This document shows, piece after piece, positions 44,128 through 52,716 of a stretch of 64,000 bases of DNA. The notes beneath the pieces were generated by a model, which searched no databases, was not told where the DNA came from, and worked only from the letters and a program-made list of their open reading frames with translations. A program made the position numbers and the translations under genes. The stretch comes from Formosa agariphila KMM 3901 (GTDB lineage: Bacteria > Bacteroidota > Bacteroidia > Flavobacteriales > Flavobacteriaceae). The stretch's first letter is position 1. Every line of letters starts with the position of its first letter. The stretch covers positions 1,709,351 through 1,773,350 of the forward strand of contig NZ_HG315671.1 of NCBI RefSeq assembly GCF_000723205.1. The letters are read 5' to 3'.

Positions 44128-45675
44128 ATGAACGAAAATAAAGAAGAACAAATCAAGGCATTAGATCAAGAACAAATTGATTTGTGTATTGCTATGTTAG
44201 AACAATTGGTAGATAACACCAATCAGTTGTTCGAACTTCCAGAGGAGAAACGCATTGCTTTAATGAAAGCAGCTGGGCAAATTACAAGACCCAATAGAGA
44301 CGAGTTTCAAAAAAGACGTAAGGATGCAAAAAAAGCAGCTAAGCGTAAAATGATTGAGCGTGATAAGCATGCTCGTAAAGAAACAGGTATACGTTCTGCA
44401 CGTGAAAATCCTGTTTTTGTGGCTCCTAAACTTATAGACTTAACTAAAAAAGAAGACAAAGATTTAGAGTTAGAATCACCAAGAAACTGTTACGTCTGTA
44501 AAAAAGTATATACAAAACTGCATCATTTTTACGACACTATGTGTACAGAATGTGGTGATTTTAATTATGCGAAGCGTTTCCAAACAGCCGATTTAAAAAA
44601 TCAAGTAGCTGTAGTTACAGGGTCTCGATTAAAAATCGGCTATCATATTACTTTAATGTTGTTGCGTTCAGGTGCTACAGTAGTGGCCACAACACGTTTC
44701 CCTGCAGATTCTGCTTTACGATTTTCTAAAGAAAGCGATTTTACAGAATGGGGACATAGATTGCATATACATGGACTAGATTTAAGACATATTCCAAGTG
44801 TAGAAATCTTCTGTAATTATATTGAACAGAAATACGATAGATTAGATATTTTAATTAATAATGCAGCTCAGACTGTAAGACGACCTGCTGGGTTTTATAA
44901 ACATTTAATGGCTAACGAAGAATTGCCAATAGAGCAATTACCAAAGTTTGCACAAGGTGTTTTAAAAGATCATGTCGATTGTATTACTGAATTAAAAACA
45001 TTAATGCAAGCGGCTTCAGATAATAAAAATATGCCAGTGACTTGGCATGGACCAGAACCTGGTATCGGGTTGAGAGCTTCGGCTAAATTATCTCAAATTC
45101 CGTATAGTTTCGATAATTCGTTACAAGCGAGTGAAGTCTTTCCAGAAGGGGAGTTGGATGTCGATTTGCAACAGGTAGATTTACGTAAAACTAATAGTTG
45201 GCGCTTACGTTTAGGGGAAATTGAAACCACAGAAATGGTTGAAGTTCAATTAGTAAATGCTGTAGCACCGTTTGTATTGTGTAACCGATTAGCACCTATT
45301 ATGCAAAAGGAAAACACAGGGCAAAAACATATTATTAACGTAACCGCTATGGAAGGAAAGTTTCACCGTTTCCATAAAGAAGACCGTCATCCGCATACTA
45401 ATATGGCAAAAGCCGCTTTAAATATGATGACGCATACATCGTCTGCAACCTTGGCTAAAGATGGTATATATATGAATGCAGTGGACACCGGTTGGGTTAC
45501 CGACGAAGATCCAGCTGAGTTATCTAAACGTAAAGTTGAAGAACACGATTTTCAGCCACCACTAGATATTGTAGATGGAGCAGCACGTGTTATGGATCCG
45601 TTAATAGATGGTATAAATTCAGGTAAACACTGGTGTGGAAAATTCTTAAAAGATTATTTTCCTATCGATTGGTAG
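44128..45675 (+). CDS. Large SDR-type oxidoreductase with N-terminal extension and Cys4 motif
   Basis: The 515-residue protein starts with a charged helical segment (about 1-100, rich in K, R, E), then a zinc-ribbon-like set of four Cys (CYVC at about 121-124 and CTEC at about 139-142), then an SDR Rossmann domain (about 155-510). The nucleotide loop reads [15 protein letters not shown] instead of TGxxxGIG, and NNAA and an Asn-Met-Ala-Lys region ([11 protein letters not shown]) replace the usual Tyr-x3-Lys. It is a Bacteroidota family without known substrate. The Cys4 domain suggests metal binding. It has its own promoter and terminator. Confidence 0.8.
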   Translation: MNENKEEQIKALDQEQIDLCIAMLEQLVDNTNQLFELPEEKRIALMKAAGQITRPNRDEFQKRRKDAKKAAKRKMIERDKHARKETGIRSARENPVFVAPKLIDLTKKEDKDLELESPRNCYVCKKVYTKLHHFYDTMCTECGDFNYAKRFQTADLKNQVAVVTGSRLKIGYHITLMLLRSGATVVATTRFPADSALRFSKESDFTEWGHRLHIHGLDLRHIPSVEIFCNYIEQKYDRLDILINNAAQTVRRPAGFYKHLMANEELPIEQLPKFAQGVLKDHVDCITELKTLMQAASDNKNMPVTWHGPEPGIGLRASAKLSQIPYSFDNSLQASEVFPEGELDVDLQQVDLRKTNSWRLRLGEIETTEMVEVQLVNAVAPFVLCNRLAPIMQKENTGQKHIINVTAMEGKFHRFHKEDRHPHTNMAKAALNMMTHTSSATLAKDGIYMNAVDTGWVTDEDPAELSKRKVEEHDFQPPLDIVDGAARVMDPLIDGINSGKHWCGKFLKDYFPIDW

Positions 45676-45699
45676 ATTTAAACACATATAATCAATATT

Positions 45700-45730
45700 A
45701 AAAGATAGTTAAATAGCTATCTTTTTTTTT
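45700..45730 (+). terminator. Intrinsic terminator
   Basis: AAAAGATAG pairs with CTATCTTTT around an 8-base loop, ending in ten T. The T run leads directly into the ars promoter. Confidence 0.8.
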
Positions 45731-45770
45731 GTACAATATATATTTAATCGTAATATTGCAATGAATAAAT
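45729..45770 (+). promoter_or_regulatory. ars operon promoter and candidate ArsR operator
   Basis: TTG at 45729-45731 and TAATATTG at 45751-45758 (one mismatch to TAnnTTTG) are 19 bases apart, a good Bacteroidota promoter spacing. The 22-base stretch CGTAATATTGCAATGAATAA plus AT, at 45749-45770, overlaps the -7 box and recurs with two changes at 46136-46157, so it is a likely operator. Confidence 0.55.
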
Positions 45771-45779
45771 AATTAGATT

Positions 45780-46115
45780 ATGGGAATTACTAAGTCAGAA
45801 ATTTTTTCGGATAAACAAAACGACATTGCACGCATTGCTAAAGTGTTAGGGCATCCGGCAAGAATAAGTATTTTAGAATACTTAATAAAATCTACAAGTT
45901 GTATTTGTGGTGATTTAGTAGAAGAAATAGGGCTGGCACAACCTACAATTTCTCAGCATTTAAAAGAATTAAAAAATGCAGGTATAATAAAAGGCACTAT
46001 AGAAGGAACTAGTGTATGTTACTGTATAGATACCGAAAAATGGAAGGCTATTCAGCAAACCATGAATTTGTTTTTTGACCAACATTTAGTCTCTGATAAA
46101 ACAGATTGCTGTTAA
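45780..46115 (+). CDS. arsR: ArsR-family arsenite-responsive repressor
   Basis: The 111 residues form a winged helix-turn-helix with the arsenite-sensing pair CIC in TSCICGDLVEEIGLAQPTIS (about residues 40-60), matching the CxC of the classical ArsR alpha3 helix, and QHLKELKNAGIIKGTIEG for the recognition helix and wing. The C-terminus has two adjacent Cys (DCC). It represses the operon in the absence of arsenite. It is the first gene of the ars operon. Confidence 0.93.
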   Translation: MGITKSEIFSDKQNDIARIAKVLGHPARISILEYLIKSTSCICGDLVEEIGLAQPTISQHLKELKNAGIIKGTIEGTSVCYCIDTEKWKAIQQTMNLFFDQHLVSDKTDCC

Positions 46116-46135
46116 AAAAATTTAAACTTAATCAT

Positions 46136-46157
46136 CGTAATATTACAATTAATAAAT
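46136..46157 (+). promoter_or_regulatory. Second copy of the candidate ArsR operator
   Basis: CGTAATATTACAATTAATAA plus AT matches the upstream copy in 20 of 22 bases and contains the perfect palindrome GTAATATTAC. It lies between arsR and the DUF6428-type gene, where no -7 box is obvious. Confidence 0.45.
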
Positions 46158-46164
46158 TTTAATT

Positions 46165-46638
46165 ATGACACTTTTAGAAATTAAAAACCATTTAGAAGCT
46201 TTAAATCAAATTGCTTTTCAATTGCCTAACGGAAATTTAGTTCCAAGTCATTTTCATGTGACTGAAGTAGGAAAAATAGATAAAAACTTTATAGACTGTG
46301 GCGGAACTGTGAGAACGGAATCTGTAGTGAATTTCCAATTATGGGAAGCCAATGATTACGACCACCGTTTACATCCAGAAAAATTAGTTTCAATTATAGA
46401 GTTGTCTCAACGCCTTTTAAAACTAGATGAAAATTTAGACATCGAAGTAGAATATCAGGACGAAACCATCCAAAAATATAATTTAGATATTAATAATGGT
46501 GTGTTTCAATTAACATCTAAATTCACAGATTGTTTGGCTAAAGATAACTGTGGTATACCTCAAGAAAAGCCGAAAAAAAACTTAAACCAATTAACTCAAC
46601 CTGCTAATACATGCACTCCTAATTCTGGATGTTGTTAA
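46165..46638 (+). CDS. DUF6428-type protein of the ars operon
   Basis: The 157-residue protein has a compact alpha-beta body (about 1-115) with NGNLVPSHFHVTEVGKIDKN and FIDCGGTVRTESVVNFQLWE, and a C-terminal tail with Cys (about 125, 131, 148, 154, 156, 157), ending SGCC. The Cys-rich tail and placement between arsR and arsC suggest arsenic binding or delivery, which is inference. The family has no confirmed function that I know of. Confidence 0.8.
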   Translation: MTLLEIKNHLEALNQIAFQLPNGNLVPSHFHVTEVGKIDKNFIDCGGTVRTESVVNFQLWEANDYDHRLHPEKLVSIIELSQRLLKLDENLDIEVEYQDETIQKYNLDINNGVFQLTSKFTDCLAKDNCGIPQEKPKKNLNQLTQPANTCTPNSGCC

Positions 46639-46649
46639 AAATAAAGACT

Positions 46650-47258
46650 ATGAATACTAAAATAGCCAATCAAATTAAAAGCTTTAACTTTTCGAATATT
46701 TCAGAAGAACGTAAGCAGGTATTGCAACCATTAATTGATTTTATTCAGGAGAAGCATTCAAAAAAGATAAAAATCAGATTAAATTTTATCTGTACACATA
46801 ACTCAAGACGCAGTCACTTATCTCAAGTTTGGGCACAAACGGCAGCATTTTATTACAATTTTAAACATGTGTATTGCTATTCTGGAGGAACAGAAGCTAC
46901 GGCTATGTTTCCGATGGTAGCCGAAACATTAGAAAACACTGGGTTCGATGTTTTAAAAATAACAGAGGGCGATAATCCTGTATATGCGATAAAATTCGAT
47001 CATAATGAGCCACCAATAGTAGGGTTTTCTAAACGTTTTGATAATGCGTATAATCCAGAAACAAGATTTGTTGCAATCATGACGTGTTCTCAAGCAGATG
47101 AAGGTTGTCCGTTTATAGCTGGAGCCCAAGAACGTGTTGCAGTAACTTATGAAGACCCTAAAGCTTTTGATGGCACAGCTCAACAAGCTGAAAAATATAA
47201 TGAGCGAAGTTTACAAATTGCAGAAGAAATGTTTTACGTGTTTTCTAAAATTAAGTAG
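46650..47258 (+). CDS. arsC: Arsenate reductase (low-molecular-weight phosphatase fold)
   Basis: Residues after the ATG at 46650 ([19 protein letters not shown]) give 202 residues. The P-loop CTHNSRRS (about 52-59) is the C-x5-R motif of the low-molecular-weight phosphatase/arsenate reductase fold, and [19 protein letters not shown] supplies two further Cys in the region used as the redox relay. It reduces arsenate to arsenite for export. The longer reading from 46629 overlaps the previous gene by 10 bases and adds only seven residues. Confidence 0.9.
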   Translation: MNTKIANQIKSFNFSNISEERKQVLQPLIDFIQEKHSKKIKIRLNFICTHNSRRSHLSQVWAQTAAFYYNFKHVYCYSGGTEATAMFPMVAETLENTGFDVLKITEGDNPVYAIKFDHNEPPIVGFSKRFDNAYNPETRFVAIMTCSQADEGCPFIAGAQERVAVTYEDPKAFDGTAQQAEKYNERSLQIAEEMFYVFSKIK

Positions 47259-47260
47259 TT

Positions 47261-48325
47261 ATGGCAGCAATTAAAAAATTAAGTATTCTAGATAATTATC
47301 TAACTTTATGGATTTTCTTAGCCATGTTAATTGGAGTTGGTTTGGGGAACTTTTTTCCTGAAATTCCTGATGTTATAAATTCTTATAGTCAAGGCACAAC
47401 AAATATTCCAATTGCGATTGGTCTTATTTTAATGATGTATCCGCCCTTAGCTAAAGTAAATTACGCGCTATTACCTAAAGTGTTTAAAGATGTTAAAGTA
47501 TTGTCCATTTCATTAGTTCTAAACTGGATTATTGGACCATTTTTAATGTTTTTTTTAGCGATTACCTTCTTAAGAGATTATCCAGAATACATGGTAGGAT
47601 TAATTTTAATTGGTCTAGCACGTTGTATTGCAATGGTATTAGTGTGGAATGATTTGGCAGATGGAAGTAGTGAATATGGCGCTGGTTTGGTGGCTTTAAA
47701 CAGTATTTTTCAGGTGTTTGGATATAGTTTTTATGCTTGGATTTTTATTACGGTTCTACCTCCGTTTTTTGGATTTGAAGGCGCTATAGTCGATATTTCT
47801 ATTGCAACTATTGCAGAAAGTGTTGCCATTTATTTAGGTATTCCATTTGTTCTAGGCTTTTTAAGTCGCTATTTTTTAGTAAAATTAAAAGGAGAAACAT
47901 GGTACAACACCAAATTTATTCCTGCAATTTCTCCGTTAACACTTGTTGCTTTGTTGTTTACCATTATTGTTATGTTTTCATTAAAAGGGGAACTTATTGT
48001 TGAAATTCCAATGGATGTTGTAATCATTGCAGTGCCTTTATTAATTTACTTCACATTAATGTTTTTAATAGGGTTCTTTATTAGTAAAGCAGTAGGTGCT
48101 CCTTATGATAAAACTGCTGCTATTGCATTTACAGCAGCAGGGAATAACTTTGAATTAGCCATAGCAGTTGCTATTGCAGTATTCGGATTAAATTCTGGAC
48201 AAGCATTTACTGGAGTTATAGGACCGCTAGTGGAAGTGCCCGCTTTAATTCTACTAGTTCGCGTGTCGTTCTGGTTACGAAAAAAGTATTTTAGTAGTGA
48301 AAATAGAGTGAAAATAAATTCTTAA
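47261..48325 (+). CDS. acr3: ACR3-family arsenite efflux transporter
   Basis: The 354 residues form about ten membrane helices. The family motifs are [15 protein letters not shown] (helix 2), the essential Cys in [19 protein letters not shown], and [39 protein letters not shown]3 exports arsenite, and partly antimonite, driven by the proton motive force. It is the last gene of arsR-DUF6428-arsC-acr3 and follows arsC by two bases. Confidence 0.94.
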   Translation: MAAIKKLSILDNYLTLWIFLAMLIGVGLGNFFPEIPDVINSYSQGTTNIPIAIGLILMMYPPLAKVNYALLPKVFKDVKVLSISLVLNWIIGPFLMFFLAITFLRDYPEYMVGLILIGLARCIAMVLVWNDLADGSSEYGAGLVALNSIFQVFGYSFYAWIFITVLPPFFGFEGAIVDISIATIAESVAIYLGIPFVLGFLSRYFLVKLKGETWYNTKFIPAISPLTLVALLFTIIVMFSLKGELIVEIPMDVVIIAVPLLIYFTLMFLIGFFISKAVGAPYDKTAAIAFTAAGNNFELAIAVAIAVFGLNSGQAFTGVIGPLVEVPALILLVRVSFWLRKKYFSSENRVKINS

Positions 48326-48437
48326 GTCATTTAGATATTCACCAAATTAATTTAAATAAAAGTGTTTAAGTGAAGTAAAAGAAACTTCAAGCTGTGGTTA
48401 GAGATTGTTCTTTAACCAAATTACATAGTAAATAGTG

Positions 48438-48479
48438 TTCTGCCAAAAGGAAGGTTCTTATCGCTTTCTTTTGGCAGAA
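48438..48479. terminator. Large inverted repeat after acr3 (terminator-like)
   Basis: TTCTGCCAAAAG and CTTTTGGCAGAA form a 12-bp perfect stem, extendable with mismatches, around an 18-base interior. The following T run is short (TTTG), so it is a weak terminator or a repeat element. Confidence 0.5.
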
Positions 48480-48847
48480 TTTGTTTATAGTAGTTTTTGT
48501 TTTAGTATTATAATTAAAATACAATTTAAAAGAATTGTTTTTCAGTATGTTACAATCTTGTTTGTAATAATATTTAAAATGATGTACTGATTATAACTGT
48601 TAGTACAGCAATCTGAGTTAGCGATATGAGTTTATAAAAAGGATTATTATACTGAATTTGAAGTCGGTTTTACGTGTTTTAAGAAGTTTTAGAGATAAAT
48701 ATGTACTTTGTCTAGCGTTTAAGTGTTGGCTCTGTAAGAATCGCTATTTTTGGATTGACTTAGGTTTTAATACAATTATTAAAAACATAGTTCCTGATTT
48801 CGTTGCATTAAATGATATTCTAAGTGGTATACCCAATTTTGTATAAA

Positions 48848-48883
48848 TTAAAAAAGCGACTTCCTTAGAAATCGCTTTTTTAA
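48848..48883. terminator. Bidirectional intrinsic terminator
   Basis: TTAAAAAAGCGA and TCGCTTTTTTAA pair around a 12-base loop with T and A tails. It faces the end of the minus-strand nhaA gene. Confidence 0.8.
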
Positions 48884-48905
48884 TTATATGATAGAATGGA
48901 TCGGT

Positions 48906-50249
48906 TTATTCTTCTTCCTCTTCGTCACTTAAAAGTATTTCTCCCTTGGCAGGTTTAACAGCTTTTAAAACAAAGTATCCTATTAATCCCGCAATAGATG
49001 ATCCAATTAAAATTCCCACTTTGGCAGAATCTTGGTAAAGTAAGCTTCCGTGAAACGCTAAGTTAGACACGAAAATAGACATTGTAAAACCAACACCAGC
49101 TAAAAATCCTGTTCCTAAAATATGTTGAAATCTCACTTTATTAGGAAAAGCAGCCACACCTATTTTGACAGCTAAATAAGAGAAGGCAACGACACCAACA
49201 CATTTACCAATAATTAAGGCTATCGCAATATGAGATGCTAAATCAAAATCTAAATTATCTGAAGCTCCAAACACAATACCTGCGTTAGATAGGGCGAAAA
49301 TTGGCATTATGAAATAAGCCACCCAACCATGGAATATATGTTCTAAATGTTGTAATGGTGATTGTACACGACTTGTCCAAGCTTGTAAATCATCTATCAA
49401 GTTAATTTGAGTATGTGTTAGAATTGGACTATCGCTAGTTCTTTTCTTAAGTAATCGATTGGTAATCGACTCTAGTTGAATCATATCAATAGATAATTCA
49501 GACTTACGTTGTATAGGAATAGTTAAGGCTATTAAGATTCCAGCAATTGTAGGGTGAATACCTGATTTTAAGAATAAGAACCAAATAACAATAGCAAGTG
49601 TAAAGTATATTATTTTGTGGTAAAAGCCTTTCCAACCTAAGAAAAATAAGATTCCTAATGGTATAAAAGAATATAAAATTAAGGCCCAATCGATATTGTT
49701 ACTGTAAAATACGGCAATCGCTAATACGGCTACCAAATCATCTACAATGGCAAATGCTGTTAAAAAGATTTTTAAAGCTAAAGGCACACGTTTTCCTAAC
49801 AATTGTATAATGGCAAGAGAAAAGGCGATATCTGTAGCCATTGGGATTCCCCAACCTGCAAATGTTTCTGGATTAGTATTTAAAGCTAAATATATTCCAA
49901 TAGGTACAAAAACACCACCTAAAGCAGCGAAAATAGGTAACGATGCTTTTTTTAAACTGTTTAATTCTCCAATTAAAATTTCACGTTTAATTTCTAAACC
50001 TATTAAAAAGAAGAAAATCACCATTAAACCGTCATTAATCCAATGCAGTAGGTTTTTAGAAATGGAGAATTCACCAACTTCAAATCCCAATTCATAATTC
50101 CAAAGATTTACGTAAGAATCTGAAAACGGTGAATTAGCCCAGAGTAGGGCAATAACAGCAGCAGAAAAGAGAAGGATTCCTCCAAAACTCTCTACCTGCA
50201 CAAATTTTGTAATAGGTCTAACAAAGTAGTGTTCTAGTTTTTGTTTCAT
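48906..50249 (-). CDS. nhaA: Na+/H+ antiporter NhaA
   Basis: The 447 residues form 12 membrane helices. The two essential Asp are in FAIVDDLVAVLA (about residue 168), and WATSP-like WANSPFSDSYVNLW, MVIFFFLIGLEIKREIL and ATDIAFSLAIIQLLG are further family motifs. A C-terminal acidic tail (LSDEEEEE) is longer than in E. coli. NhaA exports sodium in exchange for protons, relevant to sea-water living. It is downstream of the SulP gene on the same strand. Confidence 0.96.
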   Translation of the reverse strand: MKQKLEHYFVRPITKFVQVESFGGILLFSAAVIALLWANSPFSDSYVNLWNYELGFEVGEFSISKNLLHWINDGLMVIFFFLIGLEIKREILIGELNSLKKASLPIFAALGGVFVPIGIYLALNTNPETFAGWGIPMATDIAFSLAIIQLLGKRVPLALKIFLTAFAIVDDLVAVLAIAVFYSNNIDWALILYSFIPLGILFFLGWKGFYHKIIYFTLAIVIWFLFLKSGIHPTIAGILIALTIPIQRKSELSIDMIQLESITNRLLKKRTSDSPILTHTQINLIDDLQAWTSRVQSPLQHLEHIFHGWVAYFIMPIFALSNAGIVFGASDNLDFDLASHIAIALIIGKCVGVVAFSYLAVKIGVAAFPNKVRFQHILGTGFLAGVGFTMSIFVSNLAFHGSLLYQDSAKVGILIGSSIAGLIGYFVLKAVKPAKGEILLSDEEEEE

Positions 50250-50280
50250 AGTTATTTTAAATAAAATGTATATAAAAGAA

Positions 50281-50321
50281 AAGAGTCTATAGCCATCAAA
50301 ATTTGATAACTATAGACTCTT
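50281..50321 (-). terminator. Terminator between the SulP and nhaA genes
   Basis: AAGAGTCTATAG and CTATAGACTCTT form a perfect 12-bp stem around a 17-base loop; on the minus strand it ends in T-rich sequence. It should separate the SulP transcript from nhaA. Confidence 0.75.
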
Positions 50322-50343
50322 ATTAAATTCGGTGTTTTAACCA

Positions 50344-52023
50344 TTATCCAGCTTTAGGTAAATCCTTCACCTTTAAAACATTTGAAGGAATTTTTTGCCC
50401 TTCATCTATCTCGTGTAATGCAACTTTATCTTCATTATCAGATAAAATTGAAGTTACGTGGTTTATTGAATTTTCAATTTTGTATTCTTTTCGAAATCCT
50501 ATCAAAGATACATTAATATTTTTGTCAATACAACCATAATTAACAAAGTCTTTTATCAACTGTAACACATCATGATCTATGTATACTGTGTTTGAGGCGT
50601 CTATAACTATAGAGCTGTTTTCTGGTAAGTGTGCAAACGTTTGTTTAATTGCAGCTTTATTCAAAAAAGAAACCTCTTGTGCAAGCTCCATTTGTATGGT
50701 CTTTTGCTCGGTATGTTGTTCTCTTCTAAAGAAATATGCTAATTTTAAATTCCCTCTTAAAATGAAGAAGATACTTACAGCCATACCAATACCAACACCT
50801 TTTAATAAATCTGTAAATACAACAGCGATTACTGTTACAACAAAAGGAATGAATTGGAATTTTTTACTGTTTTCCCACATATGAACAAATACTTTTGGAC
50901 TTGCTAATTTAAAACCAACAGCAATTAAAACAGCTGCTAAACAGGCTAATGGAATTTTGTTTAAAAACGTTGGAATGGCTAACACAGCAACTAGTAAAAA
51001 TACCCCATGAGAAATTGCCGATAATTTAGTACGTCCACCAGAGTTTACGTTTGCAGATGATCTAACAATTACAGAAGTCATAGGTAATCCACCAATCATA
51101 CTACTTATAATGTTTCCAATTCCTTGTGCTTTTAATTCTGTATTCGTGTTAGAAAAGCGTTTTAAAGGGTCTAATTTATCTGCTGCTTCAATACATAATA
51201 GCGTTTCTATACTCGCAACAGCTGCAATAGTTAAAGCTGTTATCCAAACATTGATATTTCCAATTTGAGAAAAATCAGGAAGACTAAATTGCGATTTAAA
51301 TGCTTCGAAAGATTCCGGCACAGGTAAACTTACCAAGTGTGCAGGAGTAATGGCTAAAGAAGATCCTGTAGCTATAAAAGTTTCGTTAATTGCAACACCT
51401 GCAATTACTGCAACCAATGAACTTGGAATTGATTTAATTTTTTGAAGCGCAGGTACTTTTGTAAAAGCAATAATAATTCCTAACGACACTAATACTACAA
51501 TTATAGCACCAAGATGCATGTAGTTAATACTGTCTATTAACGTAGAAAACATATCGTGTTTTCCTTCTTTGTTTATATGAAAGTAATCACCTTCGTTTAT
51601 AACATCGTACCCAACAGCATGTGGAATTTGAGTTAAAATAATGATAATTCCAATGGCAGCTAACATCCCTTCAATAACGTTAGATGGTAAGTAGTTAGAG
51701 ATAATTCCAGCCTTTAAAAAACCAAGAATTAATTGAAATACCCCAGCAATTAGTCCAGCTAATAAAAAAGCTTCCCAAGATCCTAATGTTGCAATTGCGG
51801 TTAAAACAATGGCAGTAAGTCCTGCTGCAGGTCCAGATACACTTAAATTAGATCCACTAAAAAAACCAACTACTATACCACCAATAATACCCGAAATAAT
51901 TCCGGCAAATAGGGGAGCGCCACTCGCTAATGCGATTCCTAAACAAAGCGGTAGTGCGACTAAAAACACGACTAAACCGGCCTTTAAATCGGCTTTTAAA
52001 TATTTTGTACTTAAATTTTTCAT
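50344..52023 (-). CDS. SulP-family inorganic anion transporter
   Basis: The 559 residues start with KAGLVVFLVALPLCLGIALASGAP, the first-helix signature of the SLC26/SulP family, followed by about 12-14 helices and a C-terminal STAS domain (about 440-540, NSSIVIDASNTVYIDHDVLQLI). Substrate may be sulfate, bicarbonate or another anion; no carbonic anhydrase is adjacent to decide. The usp-type gene 42 bases upstream is on the same strand and probably cotranscribed. Confidence 0.9.
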   Translation of the reverse strand: MKNLSTKYLKADLKAGLVVFLVALPLCLGIALASGAPLFAGIISGIIGGIVVGFFSGSNLSVSGPAAGLTAIVLTAIATLGSWEAFLLAGLIAGVFQLILGFLKAGIISNYLPSNVIEGMLAAIGIIIILTQIPHAVGYDVINEGDYFHINKEGKHDMFSTLIDSINYMHLGAIIVVLVSLGIIIAFTKVPALQKIKSIPSSLVAVIAGVAINETFIATGSSLAITPAHLVSLPVPESFEAFKSQFSLPDFSQIGNINVWITALTIAAVASIETLLCIEAADKLDPLKRFSNTNTELKAQGIGNIISSMIGGLPMTSVIVRSSANVNSGGRTKLSAISHGVFLLVAVLAIPTFLNKIPLACLAAVLIAVGFKLASPKVFVHMWENSKKFQFIPFVVTVIAVVFTDLLKGVGIGMAVSIFFILRGNLKLAYFFRREQHTEQKTIQMELAQEVSFLNKAAIKQTFAHLPENSSIVIDASNTVYIDHDVLQLIKDFVNYGCIDKNINVSLIGFRKEYKIENSINHVTSILSDNEDKVALHEIDEGQKIPSNVLKVKDLPKAG

Positions 52024-52065
52024 ATGTTATTTTTTTTGTTTTAAGGTTGATTTCTTTTATGTATA

Positions 52066-52557
52066 TTAAAAATTGAATTGTTGTTTTAAATGGAATAACC
52101 AATCTCCTGTTGGTTTTTTTCGAGCTTCAGCTTGATAATTTACGCGTGAAGTTTTTGGACTAAACATGCTGATTAAAGTGGTAATATCGAAGCATTTTTT
52201 ATTTGGAAACTGCTGCATTGTACTATTAGGAATCAATGCCTCGTCGATATCATTTAATATTAGAAAATTTTTAAAAGCTGCGTCTGTATCTCCCGAATAC
52301 AACCTAATAGCAACATCAATAATTTTGTTTTTATGTTCCTGTATTAAGCTATTAAGTGTTGTCAGGTAACTAGAATCGGCTAAAGATTGTATTAGTGTAG
52401 AATTCTTATAATTTGAAGGCGTGTAACTTTTAAGTAAAGTTTTATATCCAGCAGCTAACACAATTTTAATCTCTTCATTTGGATAATGAAGCACAGCATT
52501 TTTAATGAGTTTTAGGGAACTCTCACTAAAATCTGTTGGGATTATTACGGTTTTCAT
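52066..52557 (-). CDS. Universal stress protein-like protein
   Basis: The ATG at 52557 (MKTVIIPTDFSESSLKLIKN) gives 163 residues starting with the typical Usp strand and turn. The characteristic C-terminal ATP-binding glycine motif is not evident, and the C-terminal 30 residues (SPKTSRVNYQAEARKKPTGD) look unstructured. It is probably a diverged Usp member. It lies just upstream of the SulP gene; the divergent or nearby two-component system suggests an ion- or energy-stress module. Confidence 0.65.
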   Translation of the reverse strand: MKTVIIPTDFSESSLKLIKNAVLHYPNEEIKIVLAAGYKTLLKSYTPSNYKNSTLIQSLADSSYLTTLNSLIQEHKNKIIDVAIRLYSGDTDAAFKNFLILNDIDEALIPNSTMQQFPNKKCFDITTLISMFSPKTSRVNYQAEARKKPTGDWLFHLKQQFNF

Positions 52558-52716
52558 GCATTCTAATTTTCTTGATGCAAACATACCTTTACGGTATTAG
52601 AGCGGTATAAGAATGAGATTAGAATGAGATTAGAGTTTTAAATGCTGCTTAAACAATTGTTTTTAAGTGTGTTGAAATAGTTTGATCTAAAAAAAAGAAG
52701 AAATCAGGTGCGTTTT

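Larger units (their letters stand above)
48326..48905. other. Non-coding region of 580 bases
   Basis: No convincing gene is present. A frame of 62 codons at 48658-48846 (TTG start) gives a hydrophobic, Arg- and Cys-rich product of no known type and is probably chance. A strong inverted repeat lies at 48438-48479 and a terminator at 48848-48883. The rest is AT-rich sequence without a recognisable RNA. Confidence 0.6.

Noticed and set aside
48658-48846. 62-codon ORF in the gap after acr3
   Set aside because: TTG start, no promoter, odd composition rich in R, F and C, and no recognisable family. Probably chance.
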